From: Candidatus Didemnitutus sp.
GTDB lineage: Bacteria > Verrucomicrobiota > Verrucomicrobiia > Opitutales > Opitutaceae
Direction: 5' to 3'
Length of the DNA: 6,742 nucleotides
Assembly: GCA_030682505.1 (NCBI GenBank)
Contig: JAUXOH010000290.1
Coordinates: 1-6,742, forward strand
The notes under the pieces are model-generated. The model did not search any database. It had not been told where the DNA came from and saw only the letters and a program-made list of their open reading frames with translations. Of this stretch, positions 5,607 to 6,742 are shown piece by piece (position 1 is the stretch's first letter; every line of letters starts with the position of its first letter). The position numbers were made by a program, and so were the translations under genes.

Positions 5607-6038
5607 CTAAGCCGACGGATTTGGACGAATGTGTCCTTCGCCAAACATCGCATCCAGCGCTTTGAAGAGCATGTTCTTGTAAATCGGTTTCGGCAGCACC
5701 AGATCGACGCTCAATTGCTGGTATTTTTCCTGAACCTCATTGCTGATCTCGGAACTGAAAACCATGATCTTGCCACTGTACGGGAGGGTGCGGGTGTGGC
5801 GCACCAGATCGAGGCCATTCATCTGGGGCATGTGATGATCAGTAATCAGCAAGTCGTAGTCGTTGGGATGGGTCTTGATTCGTTCCCATGCCAGCGCCCC
5901 ATCGGGCACAATTTCAACCTGATGCCCATCGCGCATAAGCATGATTCTGACCACCTCCCGCAATTCTGGTACATCATCCGCATAGAGAACGCGCAGTTTC
6001 CGTTCTGCGTTGTCGGAAAGTGGATTCGTCGGCTGCAT
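5607..6038 (-). CDS. Single-domain (CheY-like) response regulator
   Basis: A 143-residue cytoplasmic receiver protein with no output domain. Seen: beta-1 RVLYADD with the acidic pair D21/D22; the phosphoacceptor D67 in YDLLITDHHMPQMNG; the conserved Ser/Thr at S95 in KIMVFSSE; and K117 in LVLPKPIY. All residues needed for phosphorylation and switching are therefore present. The first 12 residues precede the fold and the tail after about residue 132 is short. A Shine-Dalgarno GGAG (6045-6048 on the complementary strand) sits 6 bases before the ATG at 6038, which fixes the start although the frame is open further upstream. No histidine kinase or chemotaxis gene is in the window, so its partner is unknown; such proteins relay phosphate or bind a target protein directly. 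It may be co-transcribed with the downstream peptidase gene. Confidence 0.93.
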   Translation of the reverse strand: MQPTNPLSDNAERKLRVLYADDVPELREVVRIMLMRDGHQVEIVPDGALAWERIKTHPNDYDLLITDHHMPQMNGLDLVRHTRTLPYSGKIMVFSSEISNEVQEKYQQLSVDLVLPKPIYKNMLFKALDAMFGEGHIRPNPSA

Positions 6039-6044
6039 GCGGCG

Positions 6045-6048
6045 CTCC
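6045..6048 (-). promoter_or_regulatory. Ribosome binding site of the response regulator gene
   Basis: GGAG on the minus strand, 6 bases from the ATG. It is the only well-spaced Shine-Dalgarno seen among the window's five genes with complete starts other than the DTW gene, and it decides the start at 6038 against longer open-frame alternatives. Confidence 0.6.
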
Positions 6049-6342
6049 GGCTTCTCACAGTTGAAGCGGGAACAGGAGGAGCCTACGCAGTGCCCAGTGG
6101 GAATGACCACCTTTATTCGCTCTTCTGGGGTATCACTCCTAGATGCCTCCCATCCGCTTGGCACGCTAGGTTGCGCCGCAAGGGAACGCGCAATTGGCGG
6201 ATTTCCGAATCCATGGCGCCGTGGAGACGGGGGCACGGAAACCGGGCGGGTTGGTGAGCGAACCGATCGAGGTGCCGATTGCCCGGGTGGCTCGGAGAAA
6301 CCGCCGGGAAGGATTGACCGCCGGGCGGGTTTGTTGCGGGTT

Positions 6343-6347
6343 GGAGG
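6343..6347 (+). promoter_or_regulatory. GGAGG next to the DTW gene start, unusually close
   Basis: A full-strength Shine-Dalgarno core, but with one base between it and the ATG at 6349 rather than the usual 5-9. No in-frame ATG lies at a better distance before the first zinc cysteine, so either the close spacing is tolerated or the match is chance. Confidence 0.3.
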
Positions 6348-6348
6348 C

Positions 6349-6742
6349 ATGTCGCGTTCTGTTGTGCTTCGAGATTCCCCGCGCTGTATCCGGTGCCACC
6401 TGACGCCGCGCTGGTGCATCTGCGCCGGGCACCGGGAAATCGATTCTGTGCTACAGGTCGACGTGATGATGCATTTCATGGAATGCTATCGACCCAGCAG
6501 CACCGGGCACCTGATCAGGCGGGTGATGCCCGGGTCTAGACAGCACGTCTATCGCAAGGAACGGTTGCTGGAGCGCGAAGTCGTGGTGCTGCCCGACCGG
6601 GAATTGTGGATTCTCCATCCCCAGGGGGAACCGCTGCCGACCGGAGCGGATCCGACGCGCTTGCAAGTGCTGTTGCTCGATGCCTCATGGGTGCAGGCAA
6701 CGGAGATGGCCCACCGTGTTTCGAAATGGGGCCGGCGGGTGC
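6349..6742 (+). CDS. DTW-domain tRNA-uridine aminocarboxypropyltransferase, N-terminal part (gene continues beyond window end)
   Basis: The first 131 residues of a DTW-domain protein (TapT/YfiP family). These enzymes move the 3-amino-3-carboxypropyl group of S-adenosylmethionine onto a uridine of tRNA, giving acp3U. Seen: an N-terminal zinc-type cysteine set CIRCHLTPRWCIC (C13, C16, C23, C25); HFMECYRPSSTGHLIRRVMP (42-61), the family's substrate segment, usually with P-S-N-T-G or similar; ILHPQGEP (88-95); and LLLDASWVQA (108-117), which is the signature DxTW box in the form D111-A-S-W114. The remaining conserved C-terminal part is outside the window. The ATG at 6349 is the likely start: the cysteine set follows after 12 residues. 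GGAGG (6343-6347) precedes it by only one base, so the start could alternatively be a nearby codon. Family is clear; which tRNA position is modified is not. Confidence 0.92.
   Translation, partial: MSRSVVLRDSPRCIRCHLTPRWCICAGHREIDSVLQVDVMMHFMECYRPSSTGHLIRRVMPGSRQHVYRKERLLEREVVVLPDRELWILHPQGEPLPTGADPTRLQVLLLDASWVQATEMAHRVSKWGRRV

Larger units (their letters stand above)
6039..6348. other. 310-bp divergent intergenic region
   Basis: Presumably holds the promoters of the response regulator (minus) and the DTW gene (plus); no convincing -35/-10 pair is visible on either strand and no small gene is supported. Repeats seen: CCGGGCGGGTT at 6242-6252 and 6321-6331; ACCGCCGGG at 6300-6308 and 6317-6325; and a 14-bp near-palindrome CCATGGCGCCGTGG at 6211-6224 with one unpaired position. 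Confidence 0.5.

Noticed and set aside
5502..6257. A 251-codon plus-strand open frame opposite the response regulator
   Set aside because: It lies antisense to an intact receiver domain and shows no recognisable domain.
6039..6479. Upstream extension of the response-regulator frame, including an ATG at 6350 that overlaps the DTW start
   Set aside because: The added sequence is Arg/Ser/Pro-rich with no domain, overlaps the divergent gene, and a good Shine-Dalgarno supports 6038.

Overview
The window is about 6.7 kb of GC-rich bacterial DNA carrying six protein genes. Two of them run off the window edges. I see no tRNA, rRNA, CRISPR array, insertion sequence or phage gene. The set looks chromosomal: a DASS-type transporter, a secreted protein of unknown function, an AlkK-type fatty acyl-CoA ligase, a periplasmic Dcp-type metallopeptidase, a single-domain response regulator and a DTW-domain tRNA-modifying enzyme. 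Two genes carry signal peptides, which fits a Gram-negative cell plan. Shine-Dalgarno signals are absent or poor at most starts. The content would fit a GC-rich Verrucomicrobiota (Opitutales-like) or similar genome, but no marker gene here settles the lineage, so this is a weak inference.

Layout. Bases 1-591 (minus) hold the N-terminal 197 residues of a sodium/anion symporter. A 104-bp gap follows with two inverted repeats, one of them a perfect 21-bp dyad beside the transporter start. Bases 696-1334 (minus) encode a 212-residue secreted protein of no recognised family. Bases 1335-1638 form a 304-bp divergent intergenic region with several palindromes and a sigma-54-like -24 box. Bases 1639-3273 (plus) encode the acyl-CoA ligase. 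It converges on the Dcp-type peptidase (3360-5528, minus), and the 86 bp between them hold a terminator oriented for the peptidase. Upstream of the peptidase on the same strand is the response regulator (5607-6038, minus), separated by 78 bp with two small hairpins. A 310-bp gap (6039-6348) then separates it from the divergent DTW-domain gene (6349 to the window end, plus).

How the genes relate. There is no obvious pathway joining them. The acyl-CoA ligase activates fatty acids but has no beta-oxidation neighbour here. The response regulator and peptidase could be co-transcribed, but the hairpins between them leave room for independent control. The secreted protein and the transporter lie head to tail and could be one unit, or be split by the hairpin at 661-681 and the dyad at 601-621.

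Nothing in the window is clearly a new biological system. The best unexplained signals are non-coding. The heptamer CGAGCGA occurs seven times on the two strands, all between 601 and 1491, and five of these are in the two gaps flanking the secreted-protein gene, where they build the palindromes. The other item worth following is the secreted protein itself, which has an internal repeat and a glycine/arginine-rich C-terminal half.
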